From contig CM070548.1 of the NCBI GenBank assembly GCA_036346405.1, forward strand, positions 53,846,279 to 53,910,278: a stretch of 64,000 nt of DNA. Direction: 5' to 3'. Origin of the DNA: Phyllostachys edulis (Eukaryota > Streptophyta > Magnoliopsida > Poales > Poaceae). Under the pieces are notes generated by a model. The model saw only the letters and a list, made by a program, of their open reading frames with translations, was not told the DNA's origin and made no database searches. The translations under genes and the position numbers were made by a program. Below, in pieces: positions 12,278-23,617 of the stretch (its first letter is position 1; every line of letters starts with the position of its first letter).

Positions 12278-12559
12278 ACGGTTCGTATTGAAAACCCTAG
12301 AAATAAATAAAATGTGGCCTTTTCATTTTTATATTTTTCTGGATTTTTTTAACTTACATGTGGGCCGTACTTGTCAGTGACTCATCTTTTTATTTCATGA
12401 TTTATTTTATAAAATCTATGGCAGTCCCACATGTCATAGATTCATTAGTTTGTTAACTAATTAAATTATTAAAAGCAGTAGGATTTGAAGCTCAAATTGG
12501 ACTCAGGGGCTTCATTAGCGATTTCGGCATAAACGCCTGAAATTACTCAAATTAAAGGA

Positions 12560-12960
12560 TGTTTAGGCTCCAGTAGCTCACCTCGATCACGAGGAAGGTG
12601 TCAATGAAGTCGAGGAAGGTCCAAGGTGGCTGGTTGTCGGTGAACAGAGGCGACGGCGGTAAGCTCCTCGGAGACAGGTCTTCTCGGTGGAAATAAACTG
12701 AAACGAAACACATGCACAACTTTAGGGAGACATATAGGTGGGGAAATCGACCTTGGTGGGGTCGAGGACTCACTGGAGAAGAGTTGGCGTCGATGGCGGC
12801 GGCGGTGACAGAGAGGTCCACGGTGACAGCTCGGCGTGGGCGACAATAGCTGAAATGGACCTCACGAGTGGGCTCAGTGAGGTGAGGCGATACTCAAACT
12901 AGGCACGGAGTGGCGATGGACTCACCTAGCGCCAGAGATGGAGAAGGCTGTGTTGAGGAT
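12560..12960. other. leader region of the first CACTA element
   Basis: A moderately GC-rich segment between the right subterminal array and the transposase start. Minus-strand open frames (for example LSPRSLPPSPLFTDNQPP) are rich in Pro and Ser and match nothing I recognise. Candidate splice borders exist but no model can be defended. It most likely holds the promoter and 5' leader of the transposase gene. Confidence 0.4.
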
Positions 12961-12984
12961 ACTGCACCGGATGATTAGTAAGCG

Positions 12985-13364
12985 AGCAAAATAGCACATC
13001 GTCTGTGATGAGTTAATTATTACAAATGGTTTTTAACAAAAAAACCGTCTGTGTTGTGCAGTAATATCACAGACAGTTATTGTTAAGAACCGTATGTGAA
13101 GTATCACAGACGGTTGTTTGTTGAAAACTGTCTGTGATATGTAGAATTATCACAGACGGTTATTGTTAAGAACCATCTGTGATACTTCACAGACGATTTT
13201 CATTATGAACCGTCTGTGATATTACCTCTTCATAGATGGTTTTTAGCGCTGCTAGTAACACAGACGGTCTCTAAACCAAAACCGTCTGTGATTGCATATA
13301 ATACAGTCTGTTTTGGTCAACCGTCTGTGATGGGGCGTCCAGTATTAGCCTTTTTGTAGTAGTG
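12985..13364. repeat. right TIR and subterminal repeat array of the CACTA element
   Basis: About twelve copies of the CACAGACGGTT-type motif in both orientations occupy about 12996-13333, followed by the terminus ending TTTTTGTAGTAGTG at 13364 and the target duplication GTA. Copies alternate in orientation, so neighbouring copies can pair as short hairpins. Confidence 0.9.
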
Positions 13365-13367
13365 GTA

Positions 13368-16120
13368 CAACATACTCTAGAAATTGTTGCAATGAGGCCC
13401 CATAAATATGCTAGTCTAAAATGGTTAGAAGCCAAGTATTTGAGCATGTTTGCTGGTCATCAGAAGCTACTGAAACGAAAGGATTTTATCTAGGCCCATA
13501 GCAATCGTTGCTGCCACAATGCACTTTTCAACATGCAAATGCGACAAGTTAAATGAAGGGTTAATGTTTTGCGCTCTCTCCGGCTTGGGTCTCAGCCTTG
13601 TCTCATTCTCAAGTGTCGTACCTAGTACCTACACCGCTCCTGCCACACCACACCAATCACACCACTGCCTTGCCCGACGCGGACATGCTGCCCCACAACG
13701 ATGATGACTCATCTGCGCAGACCCAATTCACCCCCCTCCCCTCCCCAACATTCGTCACGCCAGACACCATGATTCCAAATCGGGATAAAACACTTGAAAG
13801 CACAATAAATTAACTGCAAGCTCAAAAACCCCAAACAAATTATGAGCTAGGTCTAACCCCACATATTAACCTCAAAACGCAACAAATCAAGCTACAAATC
13901 ACACAGATCTATTGACCACTAACAAAAAAAAACAACAAATAACAAGCTTTCTCCAAGGATCAACAAAAAAAACTAGATGGAAATAGAAGAAAACCTACCT
14001 TGGAATCAAAGTAGCAGCAGCAACGAACGTGAATCGAAGGAGCTACTAATGAAACAAGACCGGAATCAACCCCGATGCCGCAAAATGCTTTACGTCGCCG
14101 GAGAAAACGCCGGTCGCCAACTCTCTTCTCCTTCTCCATTTCCACGATTGTCTTCTCCCTCTCGTTCTCTCCGCTTGAACAGGGAAGGAGACGAAGTGAA
14201 GAGACAAATATATGTTCTAACGGACGGGTTTGTGATTTAACGGATCGAATTTACAAAACCATCACCCAATAAGCCAGACGGGCCCGTTAAGTCGGGAAGA
14301 CGCAGCACATCAAACGGCCAAGAAATCGACTATGATTTTAGCAAAAAGCAGGCGACTACCGAATAGCAAAAGCGCTTTTATAACTACTACGAAATATATC
14401 ACGATAGAAACCGATGGCCAAAGTTGCATCTCAAATAACGTGAACAAGCCATAGACATCAAGAATCTATGCACTGTAATTCTTCTTGCAGCTGATGGTAC
14501 CTCCAATGGCTGCTAAATCTGGTGAGCACAGAGAGGAAGAACTAAATCTACTGTGTGACCACAGAGAGGAAGAACTAAATCTAGTGAGCACAGAGATGAA
14601 GAATAGCTGAGAGGATGTGACGATGGGTGGGGAGGCTGGACCAGGCCAGATGCTTTGCCTGTTTGCCGATGACCAAATGGATCCTATGAAAACGGAGTAG
14701 CACTGACTGGCAAGTGTATGCATGCATTGTGGCCCTGTGGCCTGTGGGGTGTGTGCGTGTGTCAACCGCCATGTGTTTGAGCGTGGAGCTGACGGAGATA
14801 ATAGAGACAGGACCTCTGTGTCCCGCGCGGGTGGTGGTGCCCCCATGTGGGTATGGCCTGGGATAGCAAACATCACCGTGTTCATGTCACTTAGCCGGTA
14901 AGTTGCTGCCCTTTCTCACGTAAATCCCCGTGTTCGGAACGGGGCCTTTGCCGAATAGCTCACGATGGTCGGGGTTGTAGTTGGATGGAGGGAGAACCCC
15001 ATAATTGAAAAGAGAGCCAGAGGACCATAGATGAATTGTTCACAAGATGGATGGTGGCAGCAGACCAAACTGTTGAGGCTTGAGAACATTTACCTCCAAC
15101 TAATGGCAGCATGACAGCAACCGAGAAACCTGTACCGGCCATGCAGAGAGGACCTCCCCGGCGCCCTAGACAGAGAGGACCACCGCACCATGTCCCCTGC
15201 GTGGTCCAGCTCCGCGACGCCGTGAGATTGTCAAAGATTTACATGCCGGGCACGCACGTACGTACTCGCCATCCTGCACGGCTGCCGCAAGCAATTCAAA
15301 TCCAGATCAAAAACGCGTACTCCGCCGAACAAACGCCGCGCAGTCTTTGCACAAGGGTGCCAAGATTAACAAGCTAGAGATATGTAGGGTTTGTGGATGC
15401 TAGGAACTCATCATACTTAACACTGCAGGGTTGGCATGCCCTATGCAAGATCATGCCGTGTGTGTGTGTAGCGTACGTAGCAGCCTAGCTGGCGCCTCTC
15501 TCGACACACACGCTGCTGGGTCACACCGTAACAGGATGTGTGCCACGGCCATGCATGTGCACATATAATTTCCCCCTGTCTGCGTACTAGCCCGGTGTTT
15601 TCAAGCGTCACATGCACAGCAGAAGCAGCTACACCGTCGCAGAGGAATTTTTCAGAATATGCCAAGGATCTTTTTTTATATGTTTTTTTGGCTGAGATTT
15701 ATGCTCGGTTTCTTACTTGGGATCATAAATCATTGTTACTGGCTAGCTAGGGACCAATGGCTGGATGATGGCAAAGCTAGCCAGCCAGGGGCAGATCAAA
15801 TGGATGCTCCAAGGACGGACCAAAGAAAGCAACGGTCCATTACGTGCGCTGAATGGTTCTGCGTACGAACGAAATTCACCGTCCTGCAAAAAAGTCCTGG
15901 AATTCAGAAGTGCGTAGATCCATACCCTCGCCTGACAGTAAGCCTGGGAGCGCAGCAATGGCCTCGCTTAAAAATATTTTGCTTTCTACTTCTTCCATAA
16001 TATATAGTTCTACATGATGTATCCAAACAATACATGTAACTCTCCTACGCTATCACACCTGACATCACCTCATTACCGGTGTCACAATTTCCCAGAGAGC
16101 ACGACATGATCTTAAGCATA
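13368..16120. other. flank between the CACTA elements; no firm gene
   Basis: Several short open frames occur on both strands (13519-13813, 13977-14272, 14466-14885, 15111-15377). None has a recognisable domain. The segment 14000-14220 has a CTTCTCC-rich, leader-like composition. Between about 14900 and 15100 the minus strand reads NYGVLPPSNYNPDHRELFGK, protein-like but short and with a stop nearby. A three-unit repeat lies at 14521-14604. I see no RNA gene. Confidence 0.4.
14521..14604. repeat. short degenerate tandem repeat
   Basis: Three copies of a unit like CACAGAGAGGAAGAACTAAATCT, shortened here to its core GAGCACAGAGAGGAAG, start near 14524, 14557 and 14586. The last copy is diverged. 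No coding or regulatory role is evident. Confidence 0.7.
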
Positions 16121-16133
16121 CACGGATCTAGAA

Positions 16134-16452
16134 CTTAGGCTCTAATACCAATTGTTAGCTTAGCTAGAGGGGAAAACTCACACATTGCAAATATACAGAG
16201 AGAACACAGGAGAATTTGCCCTGACCGCAACTGTGTAGCCAAGTTTTCTAAATTTCTCTATTCTCTTTCTTGCTTATATTTCTTACTTACAAAATTGGTT
16301 ACAAACCTCCTCATTATATAGGCTAATACCCTCCTACTAACATACCTACTTAGACTTCAAGTTGGTCACGACTTCAACTTGAGTAACACACGGAGACGGA
16401 CTCTACTGCCTCTCGACTCGATTCAAACTCTAGGCCAATATTATTTCCAACA
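16134..16452 (-). mobile_element. Copia LTR remnant with primer-binding site
   Basis: On the minus strand an LTR of 300 bases begins TGTTGGAAATAATATTGG (16452) and ends GCTAAGCTAACA (16153). It is followed at once by TTGGTATTAGAGCC (about 16139-16152), a primer-binding site of the initiator-methionine type used by most plant Copia elements, and a few more leader bases. A TATATAAT box lies at 16312-16319. No second LTR, gag or pol is nearby, so the rest of the element was deleted or never arrived. Confidence 0.75.
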
Positions 16453-16986
16453 CGTGTGACTATGTAGTGAGCACTAGGGTACGTGCTACTAGGCACTAGC
16501 TAAGATCCCAGAATTCTACTCGCGATAGATGTCTACATTGACAACGATATAATCATATAATTAAGTAACGATTTTGGGCTGACAAATCGCAGGATTTGTT
16601 GTCAGCTAGTGGAGAGTCTATTTATTCTGTTACGTTTATTTGGTTGTTGTTCTGAAATTGCAAGGAAATTGTTTTTCCTTGCATGGGCAGCACAATTATA
16701 CGCACTATATATCTCGTAACCTCTTCGCCTGTGTCCGTTCTTTTCCTGCATTTCTTTCTCGAGAACAACACCATCTAACATTCTAACTCAACACGCACAG
16801 CCCCCAGCTAAGGTCATCCACCCACTCGAATCTAAAGTGAGAAAGAAAAAAAGAATCACAGTGCTTGCTATCACTTAATGAAAAAGATGATCGATGTGCA
16901 TGCATGTTAGTGGTCCAAACAACAGAGAACACCTTCGCAGTTGGTAAGCAAAGTAAACCCGCAACCGCACAGCTTTAGTTGCCCAG

Positions 16987-17413
16987 AGATTGCTGCCGAG
17001 ACAATCGAATTTTTTTTCACAATAATCTATTTTTTATTATTAATTACAACATTATACATGCAATAATATTTTTTTACAGAAATATACTCCTGTTGCCGAA
17101 CCGTTGGACGACTGGACCCAGTAGCTCAACGGTTGAGCGACTGGGACACTTGTCGCCCAATGGGCACAATGCATGCTCGGCTGGATGAGTGAGCTGCACA
17201 CTAGGACCAACCGTTGAGCGACAAGTGTCCTAGTCGCTCTCAACGGTTGAGCTACTGGGACCAGTCGCTCAACCGTTGAGCTACTAGATCCAGCCGTCCA
17301 ACAGTTAAATGATGTAAGTATATTTACGTAAAAATATTATCGCAGGTATAATATTGTAATTAATAAAAAAATAGATTATTTGAAGAAAAAAATTCGAGAT
17401 AATCAGCATCAGA
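16987..17413. mobile_element. foldback / MITE-like long inverted repeat
   Basis: The left arm (about 16987-17160) and right arm (about 17206-17413) are inverted copies over nearly their whole length. Both contain AATCTATTTTTTATTA, AATATTTTTTTACAG-like blocks and copies of CAACGGTTGAGCGACTGG. The loop is about 45 bases. Arms differ at a modest number of sites and small indels. No target duplication is certain, so the superfamily is open. A transcript of this region would form a long near-perfect hairpin, a potential source of small RNAs (inference). Confidence 0.75.
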
Positions 17414-19008
17414 GCTAGGAAATAGATATAGTGGGAACTAATAAATACAACTACTTTTTTTATGTTATACACTAAAAAAAATCGATGTGTATGCTTAGAA
17501 GATGTCATATATATGCTTCAAATTTTAAACATATACATCTACAAAGAGGACATACACGTGCTTAAAATTATTTTAACCTAGAAGACCATGAAGAGTAAAA
17601 ACACTTAGGGAAGGATAGCGGGAGCCGTGGCCCCGCCGGTGTCCCCCTCCCTCCGCCGGAGAAAACCAAACAGTCAAATACTTACTGACATGTCAACTTA
17701 GCTGAGGTCGTACATACTTCCTCATAACCACTCTGCATAAGAGAAAATGGTTGCAGTTGCAGCAGGACAGATCGAAGAGTTAGGAGTCAATGCTCCAGTG
17801 TGCCAGAATCATGGCCTGCATGTGAATGGAAAGAATCAAAGAATTAATCAAAAGATTCCTAGGTTTCTTGGCCCCGCCAGACGAGAGAAACAGCTAGCCC
17901 ATGGACGCAGTGATTGAATGGGAAATCAATCAGGTCAGATGGGATGGGTATGGGCGATGGCATTGGAATTGCAAATAGGAGTGTGAGGTCCAGAGCTTCA
18001 GATTGGCAAATCTTGGTGAGGCTAGCTAATATGAGAGAGCCACCTGACACGAACCGGCCATATGTTGCACGCAGTAGCTGCAGGCTAGCAGCAGCTAGGA
18101 GCATGTTGTAAAAATCGGAATAGGGTTATCAGACTAATAGGGTACTGTGAAGCGATTAATTGGAACATAGATGATAAACTGGAATTATATGGATAATTTG
18201 ACATGCTCATATATTTGACGATAAGGCTAGTTTTAGAAATATTTGAACACAATATATTATCAATACTATAAAAAAACTTGTGCCACCCTCCGATTGTATA
18301 TGATAACTTCATTACTAACTCAAAAGATAACATGATTGATCGATTGACTATTATAGTTCTGCACCATGCACGTCTTGCAACGAGTTTAAGTAATAGATTG
18401 AAAGCATGCATTGTCACATAGATTAGACTAACTTAACACACTGACGAGACGATAACCAAAAGAACTAAGTTTTAAATTTAAGTACACAAAATGACTCATA
18501 ACCACGAGAGAATCAGTTACTCTGAATCATTGTCAAGAGTCTGGTTTTGTGATGATTATATATGAATCAATTACTCTGAATCAAGTGTTTTGTGTTGAGT
18601 ATATTAGAATTATAACTAGATTGCTATTGGGCTAGTTGTAACGGGCTGAATTAATTCTAACTTGACTAAAGGGCTGAATTTAGTCAATTAAATGGATTAT
18701 GCGGGCGATTATACGAAAACAGCTGATTAATCGGACAATGAGGCCGATTTGGTATTCACAAACATTAAATGCACTCTGATTCATCTATACGTGACGTTTT
18801 ACCTAACAACTCCGCGTAAACGGCCGATTAACGACACTGGCTTCAAGAACGGCTTTTCGCGCAGCCAATGACCAAAAAACCCTTTTGGTGACACGAAGAG
18901 ATTACGAGGTGAAACGAGTACTGACCAAGGGAACAATGACACGGGCCAAAGATGGAAACGGTGAGGGAATACAACTCAGAATGAATGAATACTCAATGCT
19001 TTTATACG
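17414..19008. other. flank before the large CACTA; no gene seen
   Basis: AT-rich DNA with scattered short open frames and no recognisable domain. A small GC-rich island lies near 17620-17660. Short imperfect duplications such as GAATCAATTACTCTGAATCA occur near 18505-18585. Nothing supports a gene or RNA. Confidence 0.45.
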
Positions 19009-19376
19009 CACTACTAGAATCCGTTCTTTTCCCGAGTGCCCAAAACACTCGGAAAAGACCCCAAAACACTCGGGAAATTAATTCTCGAAGGTCGGCCGTC
19101 GGGAAAAACCACTCAGGACAGTTTAGTCAGGGAAATAACTGGTTTCCCGAGTGTTCCAAGATTTACACTCAGGAGAAATAACTTTCCCGAGTGTTTGGGC
19201 ATACACTCGGGAAAATAGTTCGCACAACGGGTTCACCACCGTAACAGAATACTTTCCCGAGTGTATGTTAACTAAGGGCACTCGGGAATCAAGTTTTATT
19301 CCCGAGTGTTTTTCAACGGACACTCGGGGATTAAGTTTCAGTCCTGAGTGTTTTTCAACGAATAACACTCAGGAAA
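19009..19376. repeat. left TIR and subterminal array of the large CACTA
   Basis: From the CACTA terminus to about 19373 the motif TTCCCGAGTGT or its complement ACACTCGGGAA recurs about a dozen times in both orientations. Some copies show C-to-T type changes (CTGAGTGT, ACTCAGGA). The same motif array is found only at the other end (61722-61923), which ties the two ends together across 42 kb. Confidence 0.92.
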
Positions 19377-20030
19377 TAACACAACACAACACAATTCAGC
19401 CTGATTGCTCTAATGCTGTGCTCCTGGGCCATTTCGTGTACTATATATACCATATAACATCTTTGGTTCTCAGAAGAAGATACATATTCTTTTTGTCGAA
19501 CGAAAGATAAACATAGCAACTTATGGCATGCATCAGCTAGCCTGCTAGATGCTAAAGATAGACATCAGCATGCCAATATTTGTCTCAATCAATCTGGAGC
19601 ATGAAGAGAATAAAATCATATTGATGCTTATTTCCGCGCCCTTTTCGAGCTCAACATCAAGGCAAGACAGGGAGAAAGTTGAAAACAAAGACATAGCAAA
19701 TAAAATAGGTCTCCATATTAGCCGTGTACACTTCAGTAGTCCTAAATATGTCCCAATCCAAACGAAGCATTACATCAAGTGCAAACTACGTTTATGTAAC
19801 ATGCCTAACACATTTGCCTCCAACCTTTAAAGACAATGTCCTGAATTACTCAACAACAGTCCTAAGTCAATAGCCAAAATAGTACTTAGAGGTCTAGTTT
19901 TGAGCTTGTTCCTTCAGAGTATAGCTGTTTCTTGCTCTCATTTGCCTGTTTAGATGAAAGCTACAACAAAGATAAAAGCTTGTAAATTCATAGTGGAGTA
20001 CAAGTAGTAAAACACTGCACAAAGTACAGT
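19377..20030. other. native CACTA interior, left part; no gene recognised
   Basis: A plus-strand frame at 19549-19830 (starting MLKIDISMPIFVSINLEHEE) is open for 93 codons but matches no family I know and ends in AT-rich sequence. It may be a captured fragment or chance. The MULE target duplication GACAAAAGG lies at 20031-20039, just after this stretch. Confidence 0.35.
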
Positions 20031-20039
20031 GACAAAAGG

Positions 20040-20126
20040 GGCGACGTATCTGGTGAACAAAACCTCAACCGTGCATATATGCAAAAAAGGAATCCGGACG
20101 CTCCATCGAGCATCCGACGACGCCGC
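20040..20126. repeat. left terminal inverted repeat of the MULE
   Basis: This segment matches the inverse of 26526-26612 with only about eight differences over 87 bases. Shared blocks are AACAAAACCTCAACC and ATCCGGACGCTCCATCG. Beyond it both sides become GC-rich (CGCCGC), the usual promoter-bearing position in MULEs. Confidence 0.9.
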
Positions 20127-20436
20127 GCGGGCGAGCGCGCTAGCGTCGGCATTTTTTTTCGCCCCCCCCCCCGGCATCGAACGACTTCTCTTTTTTGGCC
20201 TCCGCCCGATCCCCAAATCGGCCAACGGCGCTCGTTCCCCACCCATGCAGATGCTCTCGCCCTAGCGGCCAAATCCACTCTCGCCGTCGTGAGACGAGTG
20301 TGGCACCGCTTCTCCATCCTTTGAGCAACTCGCCACCGACGCCGCCTTCCCTTGCGCTCCTACCAGGGCTCCTCTCCCCCAAATCGACTCTAGGGTTAGG
20401 TTTGTGCGCCTCCCCTCCGCCGCGCGTTGCCGAACC

Positions 20437-21021
20437 ATGGAGAAGACGAAGGATCGCGGGGAGGTGTACTCCGAGTCGTCATCGACGGCGAGAGCGGATA
20501 GCAGTGGGCTCCCTCTCATGCCTTGCCCCAAGTGCGACACGCAGATGATCTGGGCCGTGTCAGGGAGCTCGAAAAATCAAGGAAAAGAGTACTTCAAATG
20601 CCCTAGGAACGAGGGGGGTAAGAAACTCCGTTTGCTATTACTTTTGATGTTCAAATTTGGGGGTTGGTATTGCCGGGCAGTTTATACATTTTGGTTCGTC
20701 CAGATCAATTCGGGGACGTGCGACACATTCATGTGGAGAGATCAATACATGAATCATTTGAGTTGGTTGCGTCTGGTGGAACAGCAGAGAAGGGAGCATT
20801 CGCCTGTCAAGCTGAGCAATGGAGACCACCGTGTATTGGACCACCGTGTATTAGATCATTTAGATGCGATGAAGACCTCTCTGGACCAGATGAAGACCTC
20901 TCTGGACCAGATCAACAACGCAGTGAGGAAATGCAGTGATGGAGATGAAAAGTTAAAAATGGTTCTAGTTGCAATTTTGTTCTTGCTGTTAGGAATTTGT
21001 ATTGAGAATATTGTGAACTGA
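20437..21021 (+). CDS. GRF zinc-finger protein carried by the MULE
   Basis: The start chosen is the ATG of MEKTKDRGEVYSESSS at 20437. Residues about 28-60 and the block after the intron together form a GRF-type zinc finger: LPLMPCPKCDTQMIW, YFKCPRN and GTCDTFMWRDQY. A coiled-coil-like stretch with a duplicated LDQMKTSLDQ unit follows, then a C-terminal hydrophobic helix (MVLVAILFLLLGICIENIV). GRF fingers bind nucleic acids in other proteins, and grass genomes carry many small GRF proteins of this shape. A GT-AG intron seems to lie at 20618-20703, but its 86-base length would break the frame, while the unspliced frame is open throughout. A one-base change in the G run at the donor, or intron retention, would explain this. 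It is the least damaged gene in the window. A role as accessory MULE protein is inference. Confidence 0.7.
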   Translation: MEKTKDRGEVYSESSSTARADSSGLPLMPCPKCDTQMIWAVSGSSKNQGKEYFKCPRNEGGKKLRLLLLLMFKFGGWYCRAVYTFWFVQINSGTCDTFMWRDQYMNHLSWLRLVEQQRREHSPVKLSNGDHRVLDHRVLDHLDAMKTSLDQMKTSLDQINNAVRKCSDGDEKLKMVLVAILFLLLGICIENIVN

Positions 21022-21060
21022 GATTTTGATTTTGTTATCTTCCCAGTCTTTTGTCATGTA

Positions 21061-21320
21061 ATCTGGATGAATGGATTCTGAAATGGATGTATGGTGTGAT
21101 GAATGGATTCAATATTATGACTCTCTACATTCTAGAATTCAATATTATAATGCCTCAATCTGGATGAATGGATTCTGAAATGGATGTATGGTGTGATGAA
21201 TGGATTCAACTATATGAATGGATTCAATATTAGGACTTTCTACATTCCAGAATTCAATAGTATGACTCTGTACATTCCAGAATGGATTCAATTATATGAC
21301 TCTACATTCCAGAATGTGCA
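21061..21320. repeat. degenerate repeats downstream of the GRF gene
   Basis: Units such as GATGAATGGATTC and GGATGTATGGTGTGATGAAT recur at about 21063, 21096, 21168 and 21196, mixed with TACATTCCAGAAT units. Open frames through them (YIPEF and similar) are by-products of the repeat. Confidence 0.75.
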
Positions 21321-22679
21321 GAATTACAGCAATGTATGTCTTGATTTGGTTGTACACAATCTTAATCTGGATTCTGAAATGGTACCTTATGTATGCAGCT
21401 ATGCAAGTCTTCTGTCTTCATGCATGTGCTCGTGCACACCATGCTTCCTGGCTACCACTTGGTTCACAAGCTCCCTTTCTAATAGTTTATATGGCTGTGG
21501 TTAAATATATGATTAGTAACAGTAGATAGCGTGTCATTTTCTTGTTAGTTGATCTTCCCTGGTGTCATGGCTTGGCTCTTTACTAATTTACAGTAGGATT
21601 GTTCTGGTGGAAAGAATCTCCTTGTTGCATCAAACTGTCCTCTCATTCCAGGATTGATAAAAGGGTGCAACGAACCCATACAGGCCGAGGCATTTCGTTG
21701 TTAGTACTTGGTAATAAGCACGATCCGTTTCAACATTCAACTACACGAGCTGTGTGATCGAAAACGAATACTCAGGAATCAGAATCATGCTCGAATGCGA
21801 ATAACAAATTAACCTCCAGCCAAAATGCTCATAGCAGTAGGAATAAGTTGCATTTGCCAGGGTGCAGCTCGGACATCTAGGAATTTATAGGCTCACTTGT
21901 CAAATTTTATGGCTTATCACATAGTCAACATACAGGGTTTCTGGAATAGCTATCAATTCCATTCTGATGTCCATGCCAGAAACACCCAAAGCTCATGGGT
22001 TACGAAAGAAATTTATGATAGGTCGAAACGTCACTAGAATAGCACAACATGCATTGTAAGGTCCAATGTAGAAAGCCAATATAGAAGCTAAAACACTAGG
22101 AATATTAGGACAAGCTTACTTGTAGAAAGCTAATAGAATGCATAATATGAAAGGAACCCCTTTACTAAATCCTATTCAAATTTACAGTTACATGTCACGG
22201 TTGTCGGGCGGAGTTGAAACATATTATGAAGTTTAAAATAAAATCAGGGAAATAGGGAGCAAGACAACACACCGTACCCATTTCCAATAAAATAGAGATT
22301 CATTTCCTTTATTGCCAATATCAGAATCATAAAAATTAAGAAAGCCAACCCTGGCAGACTATTGATGAACCAGAACCTGAAAAGTGAACTGTGATCAAAT
22401 AGAGAACATATATGAAAATCAAATATTGATGGTGAAAGCAGACAGGAGCCCTGCTAAGAGACACATTTCTGCAAACTGCTGGCACCTATTGCATTTGGTC
22501 AGTGAAGTATACTCGCAGAGCAAACATCAGCATTATATGTAGAGTAGACCGTAAAGAATTAGATATAAGCATTGAATACAGGAGAATGCACGGTTACCTT
22601 AGAACAGTCACATAAACATCATTACAAAAGTGTAAATTCCAAGAGTTAAGACTTCCAGTTTAAATATTATGTATTATGG

Positions 22680-23175
22680 TGTCCATGCAGCATTATGCCT
22701 TCCATCTAACATGTAACATGCAGCATTATGGTGTCCAGAATTCGGCTAACATGTGCCCAGAACATGAACATGCCCCATAATTCTTTGTGTCAACAAGCTA
22801 CAGTCCAGAATTCGGCATGTCATACTTTGCATTGTCCAGAATGTTACAAAATCTGAATTCAAGCATCTAACAACATGCAGCATTGTCACGAAAACATGTA
22901 GCATTGTCCAGAATGTCACAAAAATATGCAGCATTGTCCAGCATCTAAATTCAAGCATCTAACAACATGCAGCATTGTCTAGAATGTCACAAAATCTGAT
23001 ATTGGAGCATACAGAATTCAAGCATCTAAATGAAGTGAACAGTTCCCTGTAATAGCTCCCTTCCAGCATCTAAATTCAAGCATTGCCTCTAAATTCAAGC
23101 ATCTAACAACGTCCAGAATGTCACAAAAACATGCAGCATTGTCCAGAATGTCACAAAAACATCCAGCATCTATAT
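22680..23175. repeat. minisatellite-like cluster in the MULE middle
   Basis: Short units around CATGCAGCATTGTCCAGAA, GTCACAAAAACATG and AAATTCAAGCATCTAACAAC recur in shuffled order about ten times. The order is not strictly tandem, which suggests repeated slippage plus rearrangement between the two converging MULE genes. Confidence 0.75.
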
Positions 23176-23389
23176 GTTTTTGCAGGCAGAGGACAACCTC
23201 TCACTCACAATGCACTTCTCAGCAACAGACTCCAACATATAGTTTGAACTGCGCAACTGCTCAAACCTTCTCATCCATTGAGAAAGGTCCAAAAATAACA
23301 ATACTTGCTCCAGAACAGCATTGCACACATACACATGGCATGAAGGCTCCAACATAAAAAACATCCCACTATATTTGCACATACATCAT

Positions 23390-23525
23390 AATTCAGTACC
23401 ACATTACATCATCATTCAGTAGCACATTACATCATAATTCAGTAACATATTACATCAGATTTCAGTAGCACATTACATCATAATTCAGTAGCAGATTACA
23501 TCAGATTTCAACAGCACATTCATGT
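23390..23525. repeat. short tandem repeat 3' of the MULE transposase
   Basis: About six copies of a 20-24-base unit containing TTCAGTAGCACATTACATCA lie just past the stop codon region of the minus-strand transposase. They are noncoding and probably lie in its 3' untranslated region or just beyond. Confidence 0.8.
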
Positions 23526-23617
23526 CATCTGGTTTGCCTGCCCATATAAAACAAACACAAATTTTGAGTTAGTATGTAATAAGAGGAACCACAAGTGAAG
23601 TGAAAGAAATTTAAATG

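Larger units (their letters stand above)
4876..13364 (-). mobile_element. CACTA (En/Spm) DNA transposon, 8.5 kb, defective
   Basis: The left end reads CACTACTACAGAAAAGG and the right end reads, inverted, CACTACTACAAAAAGG. A 3-bp target duplication GTA lies at 4873-4875 and 13365-13367. Both ends carry arrays of a subterminal motif around TCACAGACGGTT in both orientations, as expected for transposase binding sites in this superfamily. Two gene remnants lie inside on the minus strand: a TNP2-type transposase (8979-12277) and a second protein with a Ulp1-like protease (5444-7799). Both are broken, so the element is not autonomous now. Its ends look intact and could still be cut by a related transposase; that is inference. 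An internal terminal-like repeat at 8643-8904 makes the architecture unusual. Confidence 0.95.

Noticed and set aside
14890..15130. Possible small secreted-peptide or exon (NYGVLPPSNYNPDHRELFGK)
   Set aside because: Protein-like over about 40 residues, but with a stop just upstream, no signal peptide in frame and no known peptide motif.
16134..16152. tRNA gene fragment
   Set aside because: The match to the initiator-methionine acceptor end is explained as a Copia primer-binding site next to an LTR; no tRNA arms are present.
19549..19830. 93-codon plus-strand frame as a gene
   Set aside because: No domain, no coding neighbour and an ordinary AT-rich composition; kept only as a note on the CACTA interior.
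20079..20548. Extra frames overlapping the start of the GRF gene
   Set aside because: They are shadows in the GC-rich leader; only the frame with the CPKC...KCP...TCDTFMW finger is supported.
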